Assembly: GCA_002419505.1 (NCBI GenBank)
Contig: DIGF01000033.1
Location: 1-64,000 of the forward strand
From: Caryophanales bacterium UBA5729
GTDB lineage: Bacteria; Bacillota_I; Bacilli_A; Izemoplasmatales; Hujiaoplasmataceae
DNA length: 64,000 nt
Reading direction: 5' to 3'
In this document: piece by piece, positions 34,782-42,521 of the stretch
How the letters are laid out: each line of letters opens with the position of its first letter
How positions within the stretch are numbered: the stretch's first letter is position 1
Notes under the pieces: model-generated
The model's database searches: none
Seen by the model: only the letters and a program-made list of their open reading frames with translations
What the model was told of the DNA's origin: nothing
Position numbers and translations under genes: made by a program

Positions 34782-36098
34782 ATGAAAAATCCCAAATACG
34801 TTAATATCCAAGAAGTAATTGATTTAGTCAAAAGCGACCAACAAATTATCGTTGGCTCAGCAGCGGCGGAACCCCAAGAATTTATGATTAACCTTCACAA
34901 AGCTGGTCACAGAGTAAAAAATGTGACTGTTACTAACTGTTTGCCATTTGCGGATTCCGAGTTTTTTATGGATGAAAAATGGCGCGACTCATTTTTCCTA
35001 GACGGCTGGTTCTATACCGGTGTATTAAGAAAAATGCATAAACATGGAAATATCTCGTTTATCCCTAATAATTTACATTTTGCCGGGACTAAACGATTAC
35101 AACATAGAAAAGCGGATATCTTTGTAACTTCAGCGACAATGCCCGATAAACACGGTTATGTCTCTTTATCACTATCAAATATTTACGAAAAAGAAATCCT
35201 TGAACAAGCAGACATCGTTGTCTTAGAGATCAATGAAAAATATCCACGAACTTATGGAGATACTGAAGTTCATATTAGCGATGTTGATTACTTAGTTAAA
35301 GTCAACTATGATCCTCCAATGTTACCTGATGTTGAACCAAATGAAAAAGATGTAATCATCGGTAATTTAATCGCTGAAAAGATTAATGACGGTGATACCA
35401 TTCAATTAGGAATCGGCGGCATTCCTAATGCAGTTGCTAAAGCTTTGGTAAATAAAAAAGATTTAGGAATTCATACTGAAATGTTTACTTCGGGAATGAT
35501 TGACTTAATTGAATCGGGTGCAGCTAACGGCAAGAAAAAGACCTTGCATAAAGGTAAACACGTTTGTTGTTTCGCATTAGGAAATAAACGCCTATATGAT
35601 TACTTAGATCATAATCCGGCAGTTTTAGTTTTACGTGGATCTTATGTAAACGATCCTACAATCATCGGTTTAAACGACAATCAAGTTTCGATTAATTCAA
35701 CTTTAGAAGTTGACTTAACCGGCCAATGTGCTTCTGAATCAATCGGTACAGTTCATTTCAGCGGTACCGGCGGACAAACTGATACAGCGGTCGGTGCGCA
35801 GAACTCTAAAAACGGAAGGTCTTTTATTTCGCTTTATTCCACAGCTTGGGTAAGAAATCCAGAAACCGGGGAAAAAGAAGAAGTAAGTAAAATTGTTCCA
35901 ACTTTAAAACCAGGTGCAGCAGTATCTTTATCAAGAAATGATGTTGATTATGTTGTGACTGAATATGGTATCGTCAGTCTCAGAGGTACCAACATCAGAG
36001 AAAGAGCAAGACTCTTAATCAGTATCGCACATCCTAAATTTAGAGACGAATTAAAAAAAGAAGCGATAAAGGCAGGATTTATCCATGAGCATTTTTAA
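34782..36098 (+). CDS. Acetyl-CoA hydrolase/transferase family CoA-transferase
   Basis: 438 residues of the acetate/4-hydroxybutyrate/butyrate CoA-transferase family. Motifs: QLGIGGIPNAVAKAL, HTEMFTSGMIDLIESGA with the candidate catalytic Glu, and the C-terminal domain ending DVDYVVTEYGIVSLRG and RERARLLISIAHPKFRDEL. It would activate an imported acid by moving CoA from acetyl-CoA or another donor. That fits a pathway of import, CoA activation, oxidation or reduction, and thiolysis. GAGAGGAAA precedes the ATG. The 3' end overlaps the next gene by 14 bases. Confidence 0.9.
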   Translation: MKNPKYVNIQEVIDLVKSDQQIIVGSAAAEPQEFMINLHKAGHRVKNVTVTNCLPFADSEFFMDEKWRDSFFLDGWFYTGVLRKMHKHGNISFIPNNLHFAGTKRLQHRKADIFVTSATMPDKHGYVSLSLSNIYEKEILEQADIVVLEINEKYPRTYGDTEVHISDVDYLVKVNYDPPMLPDVEPNEKDVIIGNLIAEKINDGDTIQLGIGGIPNAVAKALVNKKDLGIHTEMFTSGMIDLIESGAANGKKKTLHKGKHVCCFALGNKRLYDYLDHNPAVLVLRGSYVNDPTIIGLNDNQVSINSTLEVDLTGQCASESIGTVHFSGTGGQTDTAVGAQNSKNGRSFISLYSTAWVRNPETGEKEEVSKIVPTLKPGAAVSLSRNDVDYVVTEYGIVSLRGTNIRERARLLISIAHPKFRDELKKEAIKAGFIHEHF

Positions 36099-36909
36099 AT
36101 ATCAAAATCAAGATATTTTCTATGAAATCGATGGAGAGGATAACAAACCAAAACTCTTGATTCTCAACGGCATTATGATGTCAACTAAATCTTGGATCCC
36201 TTTTGTGGATACGCTTAAAGAACATTTTCAACTAATCAGACTAGATATGTTTGACCAAGGTCAATCAGTAAAACTAGATTATTTTTATACTCAAGAGATT
36301 CAAATTAACTTAATCAAAGCTTTACTTGATTATTTAAAAGTTAACCAAATTAACATTGCCGGAATTAGCTATGGTGGTGAGATTGGTTTACTGTTTGCTT
36401 GTAGTTTTCCTAATCTCGTAAAACGTTTGATGCTTTTTAATTCTTCAGCTTATACAAATCCTTGGCTTAAAGATATTGGCGACGGGTGGATTAAAGCTGG
36501 AGAGAAAAGAGACGGTGCTTTATATTATAAAACAACGATTCCGGTAATCTATTCTTCCAAGTATTATGAAGAAAAACTAGAATGGATGCAAAACCGGGAA
36601 AAGGTCTTATTACCGGTCTTTTCCAATCCAATATTTTTAGACGCTATGGAAAGATTAACTAGAAGTGCTGAAAGTTTTGACGTAAGAAACAACCTTAAAG
36701 ATTTAAACTTACCAGTCTTGATTGTGACTGCCGAACAAGATATTTTAACCCCGAGGAAAGATCAAGAGTATCTATATAAAAACATTAAAAATGCTAATTG
36801 GGTAATCATTCCTGAGGTGGGTCACGCTTCGATGTATGAGAACCCAAGTATCTTTACAACTCTGATAACAGGTTTCTTTTTAATTAAAGATATAGAATAT
36901 AAAATTTAA
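36085..36909 (+). CDS. Alpha/beta hydrolase 1
   Basis: 274 residues. The nucleophile elbow is GISYGGEIGL (Ser near residue 95), the acid is probably Asp in VTAEQDILTPRKD, and the His lies in VGHASMYENP. The oxyanion region is LNGIMMSTKSW. There is no signal peptide, so it is cytosolic. Overlap with the CoA-transferase gene indicates co-translation. A thioesterase or esterase releasing or preparing the acyl substrate is plausible, but specificity cannot be read from the sequence. Confidence 0.82.
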   Translation: MSIFKYQNQDIFYEIDGEDNKPKLLILNGIMMSTKSWIPFVDTLKEHFQLIRLDMFDQGQSVKLDYFYTQEIQINLIKALLDYLKVNQINIAGISYGGEIGLLFACSFPNLVKRLMLFNSSAYTNPWLKDIGDGWIKAGEKRDGALYYKTTIPVIYSSKYYEEKLEWMQNREKVLLPVFSNPIFLDAMERLTRSAESFDVRNNLKDLNLPVLIVTAEQDILTPRKDQEYLYKNIKNANWVIIPEVGHASMYENPSIFTTLITGFFLIKDIEYKI

Positions 36910-36922
36910 GGAGTTGATTAGT

Positions 36923-37807
36923 TTGAAAAAGAAATATGTTCGCTTAGCGAACGATGAAACCTATGCTTACTTAGAAAAAGGTTCGGGCGATAAACACTTA
37001 ATCTTAGTTCACGGCAATTTTTCTTCAGGTGTATATTACAAACCGCTTCTTGATCGTTTACCAGAAGACATTCACACCTTTGCAATTGATATGCGAGGTT
37101 TTGGTGATTCGACATATGAAAAGCCAGTGATGTCATTAAAAGATTTAGCAGATGATTTAAACCTGTTTATGAAGGCAATGAAGATTGCTGAAGCTGATAT
37201 TGTTGGTTGGTCTTTAGGTGGCGGAGTGGTAATGGAATTTGCAGCTCATTATCCTGAACAAATTACAAGTCTTGTTTTAATAGCCTCAACTACTTATAAG
37301 GGTTATCCTGTTTTTAAAAAAGGCGAGAATAACCAACCTTTAATTGGTCGGGTCTACTCATCAAGAGCAGAAATGGCCAATGACCCGATTCAAGTCAAAC
37401 CTTTACTTGATGCCTTAAAAACACAAAACTTAGAATTTTTAAAGTACATTTACAACTTAACCATCTATACTTATAACAAACCGAGTGATGAAGATAACTT
37501 ACTCTATTTAACTGATTCTTTAAAGCAAAGAAACTTAGTTGACGTTGATTTTGCCCTAGCAAGTTTAAATATGGGTAAAGACCACAATCTTTATTCACCA
37601 GGACAAAACACAATAGATAAAATAAAATGCCCAGTTTTGCATGTTTGGGGATCACATGATATCACAGTCCCTGAATACATGGTATTGGATAATTTTAAAG
37701 CTCTAGAAGATGTCTCAACTTATGTCAAATTTGATCAATGCGGACATTCACCTTTAGTAGATAAACCAGACGAATTAACAAAAGTTATTCTTGATTTTAT
37801 CAAGTAG
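36923..37807 (+). CDS. Alpha/beta hydrolase 2
   Basis: About 294 residues: LVHGNFSSGVYYKPLLDRL (oxyanion HG), DMRGFGDSTYEKP, nucleophile GWSLGGGVVMEFA (Ser near 95), Asp in WGSHDITVPEYM and His in CGHSPLVDKPDEL. Its order matches haloperoxidase/esterase-type hydrolases. Start TTG 36923 lies nine bases after AAGGAG; the upstream in-frame TTG at 36914 directly abuts that site. It is the last gene of the acyl-CoA operon. Its relation to hydrolase 1 is that of a distant paralogue. Confidence 0.82.
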   Translation: MKKKYVRLANDETYAYLEKGSGDKHLILVHGNFSSGVYYKPLLDRLPEDIHTFAIDMRGFGDSTYEKPVMSLKDLADDLNLFMKAMKIAEADIVGWSLGGGVVMEFAAHYPEQITSLVLIASTTYKGYPVFKKGENNQPLIGRVYSSRAEMANDPIQVKPLLDALKTQNLEFLKYIYNLTIYTYNKPSDEDNLLYLTDSLKQRNLVDVDFALASLNMGKDHNLYSPGQNTIDKIKCPVLHVWGSHDITVPEYMVLDNFKALEDVSTYVKFDQCGHSPLVDKPDELTKVILDFIK

Positions 37808-37838
37808 CTTTTTATAATTTTTTCTTCCTTTTATAAAT

Positions 37839-37876
37839 GGAGCGCTTTCGTGATAATGGGGCGGAGAAAGCGCTCC
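37839..37876. repeat. 11-bp perfect inverted repeat upstream of surface operon 2
   Basis: GGAGCGCTTTC / GAAAGCGCTCC separated by 16 bases, ~40 bases before the riboswitch promoter. There is no T-run after it on the plus strand until a short T stretch 14 bases on, so terminator function for the preceding operon is possible but not typical. The AAAGCGCT core also occurs in cre-like box 2 at 25828. Confidence 0.7.
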
Positions 37877-37917
37877 GATAAAAGGGAATATTTTTTTGCC
37901 AAATTAATACAAAATGC

Positions 37918-37946
37918 TTGACAAATAGATTTGACTATAATATAAT
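37918..37946 (+). promoter_or_regulatory. Consensus housekeeping promoter of surface operon 2
   Basis: TTGACA (37918-37923), 17-base spacer, TATAAT (37941-37946), with the same geometry as the promoter at 10621. The riboswitch follows immediately. Confidence 0.9.
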
Positions 37947-37952
37947 CAACTT

Positions 37953-38029
37953 GTAAATAGCAAAACTAGCGAAAGTTAGTGACGCAAAGCTATAGGGCCT
38001 TCGATAGATGGTAGCCAGTTGCCGTTATC
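37953..38029 (+). ncRNA. Cyclic di-GMP-I (GEMM-I) riboswitch 2
   Basis: Same aptamer as at 10657: GCAAAAC, GAAA-capped P2 hairpin, GACGCAAAGC, GGGCCT ... ATGGTAGCC and TTGCC. Identical to copy 1 except at the tip of P3, where it is a few bases shorter. Followed by its own terminator sharing GCCGTTA with P1. Ligand-ON control of surface operon 2 is inferred. Confidence 0.93.
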
Positions 38030-38056
38030 TTTTAAAGATGAGGGCATTTTTAATTT
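38021..38056 (+). terminator. Riboswitch-controlled terminator 2
   Basis: GCC-G-TTATCTT / AAGATGA-G-GGC hairpin with one G-U pair, followed by ATTTTTAATTT. The 5' arm overlaps aptamer P1. Compared with copy 1 the stem changes but pairing is kept. Confidence 0.82.
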
Positions 38057-38158
38057 CTTAGGCATTGATACCTAACTAGAAAAAAATGTACACTCACTAG
38101 GTGATGGCTTTTTTTCTATAGTAAGTCAGAAAAAGAATGGGGGGATCCGTTTGCGAAT
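38057..38158 (+). other. Leader between terminator 2 and the first gene
   Basis: About 100 bases. It holds a small TTAGG/CCTAA hairpin and, near 38097-38117, TCAC/GTGA followed by TGGC and seven T, which could be a weak second attenuator. The site GGGGGGATC (38139-38147) resembles a Shine-Dalgarno sequence but is ~11 bases from the ATG at 38159. Confidence 0.4.
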
Positions 38159-38923
38159 ATGAGCCAAAAAGTTAAATTAGCTAGTCATATTGTAAATGCC
38201 TCTAAGGCCGCAAAAATCGCTAAAGCAAGTCGTCTTGGCATTGTCGTAAGCGCCGTCCTCGTCTTTCTAATCTTCTCGATTTCCTACTATGGGACGATGG
38301 TTGGTAATTTCACCTTCAGTGTTGACGGTTTCGCAAGAGATGCAGGCATTACCATGTATGAATACGCAGATAGAAAAGAGTTTAGAACAAGAATAGTTTC
38401 TGAAAAAGTTGAAGACAACCATGGAATGACAGGTTACTGTGGGACTGAGTATTATGATGGTTCCTACGGTGAGGAAGTATGTATTCCTGATGATGATGTA
38501 TTAGGAGTAGATGGTCCTAACAACGGCGAATCTTACATCGCACACACATTTTATGTTGAAAATGCCGGCGATTACATGATTGACCTAAGCGCAACGATTA
38601 ATATTTTATCTGCAGTTAGAGGTGCAGAAGAAGCTCTAAGAGTACGGGTGATCATTAACGGTGTTGGAGTTACTTATGCTAAAGTTCAATCTGAAAGAGG
38701 AGTATCGCCTGGAGAATTAGAACCCTTGACAGAAAGTTTTTACAGTATTGATAAAGTCTTTTACCAAGAATTTCTAGAAATGGATGTTGGAGAATTTATC
38801 AAAGTTACAGTGGTTGTATGGTATGAAGGAACAGACGCCGATCATACAAATGATTTATTTGGAGGCGGAATAAAATTAGACATGAAATTTTCAGTCACAA
38901 ATGTTTACAAAGATAGGCTTTAA
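38159..38923 (+). CDS. Membrane-anchored or secreted surface protein, first gene of operon 2
   Basis: 254 residues: a basic N-terminus (~1-25), one hydrophobic segment (~26-48, LGIVVSAVLVFLIFSISYYG), then an extracellular beta-rich domain. The region after the hydrophobic segment (GNFTFSVDG) and the balanced alternation of strands are loosely like camelysin/TasA proteins, but the AWF signature of the other substrates is absent. Two Cys (near 100 and 110) could form a disulfide. Family not recognised with certainty. Being directly behind a c-di-GMP riboswitch, it is probably a main structural product of the operon. Confidence 0.6.
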   Translation: MSQKVKLASHIVNASKAAKIAKASRLGIVVSAVLVFLIFSISYYGTMVGNFTFSVDGFARDAGITMYEYADRKEFRTRIVSEKVEDNHGMTGYCGTEYYDGSYGEEVCIPDDDVLGVDGPNNGESYIAHTFYVENAGDYMIDLSATINILSAVRGAEEALRVRVIINGVGVTYAKVQSERGVSPGELEPLTESFYSIDKVFYQEFLEMDVGEFIKVTVVVWYEGTDADHTNDLFGGGIKLDMKFSVTNVYKDRL

Positions 38924-38926
38924 TTT

Positions 38927-38956
38927 TTGATTACAAAAATGTATAATAAATATAAT
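38927..38956 (+). promoter_or_regulatory. Possible internal promoter before the 38982 gene
   Basis: TTGATT (38927-38932), 18-base spacer, TATAAT (38951-38956). It could let the next gene be transcribed independently of the riboswitch. Confidence 0.45.
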
Positions 38957-38981
38957 ATGAAATAATAAAGGAGAAAAATTT

Positions 38982-39926
38982 ATGAAAAATTTAAGAAACA
39001 AAGTGATTCTTTCAGGAATCGTATTACTATTTGCGTTTATCGCAACAATTGGTTCGACTTATGCATGGTTTACAGTTTCATCAACGGCTACAGTCAGTGA
39101 GATAACATTAAACGTTCAAGCTGAAGAAAACTTGTTGATAAAAATTGTACCATATAATGAAGGATCAGGGACTTTTGCGCCTGATTATAGTCTAAACCCT
39201 GCAGGATATCAATCTGCAGTTACGCTTGCGCAATTACAAACAGCTGGATATTTGCCTACTGGAACCCCTTGGAGATTATTGCCTTCAACAGTTTTTGCAA
39301 CAGATGAAGCTACTCATGATGATATCAACGAAAGGGTACTCCACTATCTTGGAGATCCTACCGACAGTTTAAGAACTTTAGTAGCTGCTCCATTTAATAA
39401 CGGATCAAGTGGTAGATATGTTCAACTTCAATTCATTGTTATGCAGCAATCAGACATTCCTCAAGCTCTTGAAATGAGAACAATTAGAATTTCCGCTTCT
39501 TATGGTGTTGGAGATGCTAGAAATAACATTGCTGAAGCAGTTAGGTTATCTGTATGGGGAGATGACACGGGTTATCTTGGTCATGACACAGAATACACTC
39601 CTTTAATTGGAGCTCCTTTAACCTTTGGTAGAGACTCGGATTTTGCTTATTCTTTTGCTGGAAGAACAGGTTTTACATTTACCAATTTGGATACTATAGC
39701 TCAAATTCGTGATGGAATATCCCCACTATATCCAACAGTTATTGATATATATGATGGTTCTTCATGGGTTGATCCAGTTCAAGATGTATTCATTTTACAA
39801 CCGAATGCTCCTACATTAATTACCGTTAATATTTACATAGAAGGTTGGGATGAACAAGCAGATAACTACATTATTGGTGCTGAATTTGATATTTCATTCG
39901 CCTTCACAATTGGAAGTATTGATTAA
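38982..39926 (+). CDS. Secreted protein with SipW-type signal (TasA/camelysin-like)
   Basis: 314 residues. The signal region MKNLRNKVILSG plus a hydrophobic run ends in GSTYAWFTVSSTA, a textbook SipW-dependent signal. The mature part is beta-rich with no Cys and begins EITLNVQAEENLLIKI, as in TasA-type fibre subunits. A strong AAAGGAG site precedes the ATG and a long perfect hairpin follows the gene, both consistent with high expression of a structural subunit. The peptidase that should process it is encoded by the next gene. Confidence 0.8.
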   Translation: MKNLRNKVILSGIVLLFAFIATIGSTYAWFTVSSTATVSEITLNVQAEENLLIKIVPYNEGSGTFAPDYSLNPAGYQSAVTLAQLQTAGYLPTGTPWRLLPSTVFATDEATHDDINERVLHYLGDPTDSLRTLVAAPFNNGSSGRYVQLQFIVMQQSDIPQALEMRTIRISASYGVGDARNNIAEAVRLSVWGDDTGYLGHDTEYTPLIGAPLTFGRDSDFAYSFAGRTGFTFTNLDTIAQIRDGISPLYPTVIDIYDGSSWVDPVQDVFILQPNAPTLITVNIYIEGWDEQADNYIIGAEFDISFAFTIGSID

Positions 39927-39957
39927 TTCAGTTTAATAACGAATAAAAAACTATAAA

Positions 39958-39988
39958 AACATAACTTAGGCTTGTCCTAAGTTATGTT
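39958..39988 (+). other. 13-bp perfect hairpin after the fibre-subunit gene
   Basis: AACATAACTTAGG / CCTAAGTTATGTT with a five-base loop. There is no T-run on the plus strand, so it may protect or process the 3' end of the structural-gene mRNA and lower expression of the downstream peptidase and ATPase genes. On the minus strand it would be T-flanked, but no minus-strand gene is nearby. Confidence 0.6.
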
Positions 39989-40089
39989 ACCTTATGGGTA
40001 AATAACCAAATTATATGGTTTAAATTTAAAATAACCAACATTTTTTGGCCATTTCTCAATTTCCTGATGAAAAAAAGATTAATCTGCTA

Positions 40090-40095
40090 TATAAT
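40090..40095 (+). promoter_or_regulatory. Possible -10 box before sipW
   Basis: TATAAT about 40 bases before the sipW start. No convincing -35 at the right distance, so this is only a candidate second entry point for RNA polymerase. Confidence 0.3.
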
Positions 40096-40133
40096 AGTAT
40101 GATGTAAGTCTTTTTAGATGAGGAGTGAATTAG

Positions 40134-40835
40134 ATGATGAAAATCGCATTACACAAAGACAAGGTAAAAAAAATATTAAATATTACTTTTTACGTTGTGA
40201 TATTTATTGTTTTTGTATACGCAATATTTGGGCTTTTTTCTAAAAAAGAAGGTAACTCTATTTCTTTTTTAGGTATAACGTCAATGTCAGTACAATCTGG
40301 ATCAATGTCACCTACTTTTGAAGAAGGAGATTTGATCTTCGTTAAAACTGACTTTAATCCTAGAGACTTAGTCGAAGGTGATGTTATCACTTACCAAGAT
40401 TTTAGAATGACAGAAAACGGAATTGTATCCTATTATAACACTCATAGAATTGAAGATATTGATAAGAGTGGTACGGTATGGCGATTTATTACCAAAGGTG
40501 ATGCTAATGCCGAAAATGATCCAAGACAATTATTAGAAAACGAAATCTATGGTGTTTGGACTGAAAGGTCATGGGCAAAATTTGGTGGTTTCATTGATAA
40601 TTTTACTAACTTTTTAAAATCAAGTTTGGGATTTTTCCTATTTATTGTTGTGCCATGTTTGGCTTTACTAGTTTATGAAGTTATTAAATTTATGAAAGTT
40701 TATGCAGAATATAACGTTCAAAAACATACCCATGACAGAGTTAAGATGCAAGAAGAAGCGTTAGCTCAAGCTAGAGCACAACTCGAAGCGGAAGCGAAAT
40801 CCAAGGCGGATGGTGTAGAACCGAAAAAAGAATGA
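40134..40835 (+). CDS. sipW: Signal peptidase I, SipW type (copy 1)
   Basis: 233 residues of the ER-type (S26B) signal peptidases, which use a Ser-His pair rather than Ser-Lys. N-terminal membrane helix ~15-35, catalytic Ser57 in SVQSGSMSPTFEEGD, His104 in NTHRIEDID, the box ITKGDANAENDP, and a second helix ~163-185 with a charged coiled C-terminal tail. It should cleave the AWF-type signals encoded at 38982, 44092 and 10840. AGGAGTGA precedes tandem ATGs (40134 and 40137). Confidence 0.9.
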   Translation: MMKIALHKDKVKKILNITFYVVIFIVFVYAIFGLFSKKEGNSISFLGITSMSVQSGSMSPTFEEGDLIFVKTDFNPRDLVEGDVITYQDFRMTENGIVSYYNTHRIEDIDKSGTVWRFITKGDANAENDPRQLLENEIYGVWTERSWAKFGGFIDNFTNFLKSSLGFFLFIVVPCLALLVYEVIKFMKVYAEYNVQKHTHDRVKMQEEALAQARAQLEAEAKSKADGVEPKKE

Positions 40836-40870
40836 CATCCCATCGCCTAGATTAATGGAGGGATGTATTA

Positions 40871-42511
40871 ATGAAAGAATTTTCAGCGTTTTACGTTGAC
40901 CTTTTTATCGAGATATGGAATGATATAGTATTTTTCTTTAGAGATGCTATTTGGAATAATATAATAAAACAATTCTTTAGAAACGTAATCTCATACTGGA
41001 ATCTTTTAATGGAAGATTCCGTTTTGTACGAGTTTAATACTTTATCATGGATTATGGTTGTGGTGGCCGCCCTTCTCAACATTACCTTAATCATTTTTAT
41101 CGTTTTAAGAATCTATTTATGGATTAAAAAATATCTTTCTTTTAGAAGAATTGAAATTGAAAAGAATGAACTTATCGAAGAAATCGCCGAACTAAATGAA
41201 AAAGTTATCGATTTAATCGATGAAAAGAATCAAATATTAGCTATGAAAGTTAGTCAATTAGGAATTAATGCCAGAACTGGTGAAAGCGGAGAAGTTTATT
41301 ATGCAAATGCAAATAAGCCAGGTTTACAACCAGCCTTTGGACAAGCCGGTACAGGTGGAGTTAACTCTGGAGTTGTACCACTCAGTTCAGGCGATGGTTC
41401 TAGTCCGATAAATCCTGCTGGACCATCAAGATTCGTTAAATTAATTCAAGTTGATAAAGAATATGCTGGTAAAGACACTCATATTTATATGGAAGATAGT
41501 GATTATGTCGCCTTACCAGAACTAGTAACGAGATTTGTTAATTTCGCCGCTTCACAGTTAAAGTTATACTATACACCAAGAATGGTTTCTTATTTCTTTG
41601 CTGGTATGGCTGCTTCAAAAATTATTATTCTAGAAGGTATCTCCGGTACAGGGAAAACCTCATTACCATATGCTATGGGTAAGTTTTTCGATAATCCAGC
41701 TGCGATGATTTCAGTTCAACCGGCTTGGCGTGACCGCGCGGAAATCTTAGGATACTTAAATGAGTTTACTAAAAGATTTAATGAAACTGATTTCTTAAAG
41801 AACCTCTATGAAGCAATTTATAGAAAAGATGTAAATTTAATTGTTTTAGATGAGTTAAACCTTGCGAGAATTGAGTACTATTTCGCTGAGTTTTTATCAA
41901 TCATGGAAATGCCAGATCCAAATGAATGGAAAATTGACCTTGTCCCAGATTCAAAACCATCTGATCCGTTAAAAGTAATTAATGGAAAAATAACTGTTCC
42001 ACTTAACATTTGGTTTGTTGGTACTGCAAATAAAGATGACTCAACATTTACGATTACTGATAAGGTTTATGACCGTGCTATCTCATTAGAATTTGACTCT
42101 AAAGGTGAATATTTCCAAGCGCCAGATACTAAGCCAATTCACATTTCTAGCGCTTACTTACAAGAGTTATTCGATGAAGCTTATTATAAGTTCCCAATTA
42201 GTGAAGAAACACTTAATAACTTTAAAATCTTAGACAAGTATATTCAAGCGCATTTTAGAATCGCTTTTGGTAATAGAATCATGACTCAAGTTTATAAGTT
42301 TATTCCAGTTTATGTTGCCTGTGGTGGTACTGAACTTGACGGCTTAGATTATATCTTCGCTTATAAAGTTTTACGTAAATTTGAGAGTTTAAATTTGGCA
42401 TTTTTGCAAAATGAACTTAACGAATTAATTAATCAAATTAAAAAGATTTTTGGTAAGAACAGCTTTGAAGAATCGATTAATTTTATTAAAAACCTACAAA
42501 AATTAGTTTAG
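40871..42511 (+). CDS. Membrane-anchored McrB-like AAA+ ATPase
   Basis: 546 residues in an unusual architecture: an aromatic-rich N-terminus, one membrane helix (~58-85) followed by Lys-Lys (C-terminus inside), a coiled coil (~92-126), a Gly/Ser/Pro linker (~133-180) and an AAA+ domain. Walker A is GISGTGKTS (256-264), Walker B LIVLDELNLAR (Asp327-Glu328), and a sensor segment GTANKDDST near 384 is followed by DRAISLEFD; this set matches the McrB/MoxR (AAA_5) group. No DNA-recognition domain is seen, unlike restriction McrB. It lies between a SipW peptidase and a DUF2357-like partner. A role in energising surface-protein export or assembly is inference. Confidence 0.82.
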   Translation: MKEFSAFYVDLFIEIWNDIVFFFRDAIWNNIIKQFFRNVISYWNLLMEDSVLYEFNTLSWIMVVVAALLNITLIIFIVLRIYLWIKKYLSFRRIEIEKNELIEEIAELNEKVIDLIDEKNQILAMKVSQLGINARTGESGEVYYANANKPGLQPAFGQAGTGGVNSGVVPLSSGDGSSPINPAGPSRFVKLIQVDKEYAGKDTHIYMEDSDYVALPELVTRFVNFAASQLKLYYTPRMVSYFFAGMAASKIIILEGISGTGKTSLPYAMGKFFDNPAAMISVQPAWRDRAEILGYLNEFTKRFNETDFLKNLYEAIYRKDVNLIVLDELNLARIEYYFAEFLSIMEMPDPNEWKIDLVPDSKPSDPLKVINGKITVPLNIWFVGTANKDDSTFTITDKVYDRAISLEFDSKGEYFQAPDTKPIHISSAYLQELFDEAYYKFPISEETLNNFKILDKYIQAHFRIAFGNRIMTQVYKFIPVYVACGGTELDGLDYIFAYKVLRKFESLNLAFLQNELNELINQIKKIFGKNSFEESINFIKNLQKLV

Positions 42512-42521
42512 GAGGTCCATT

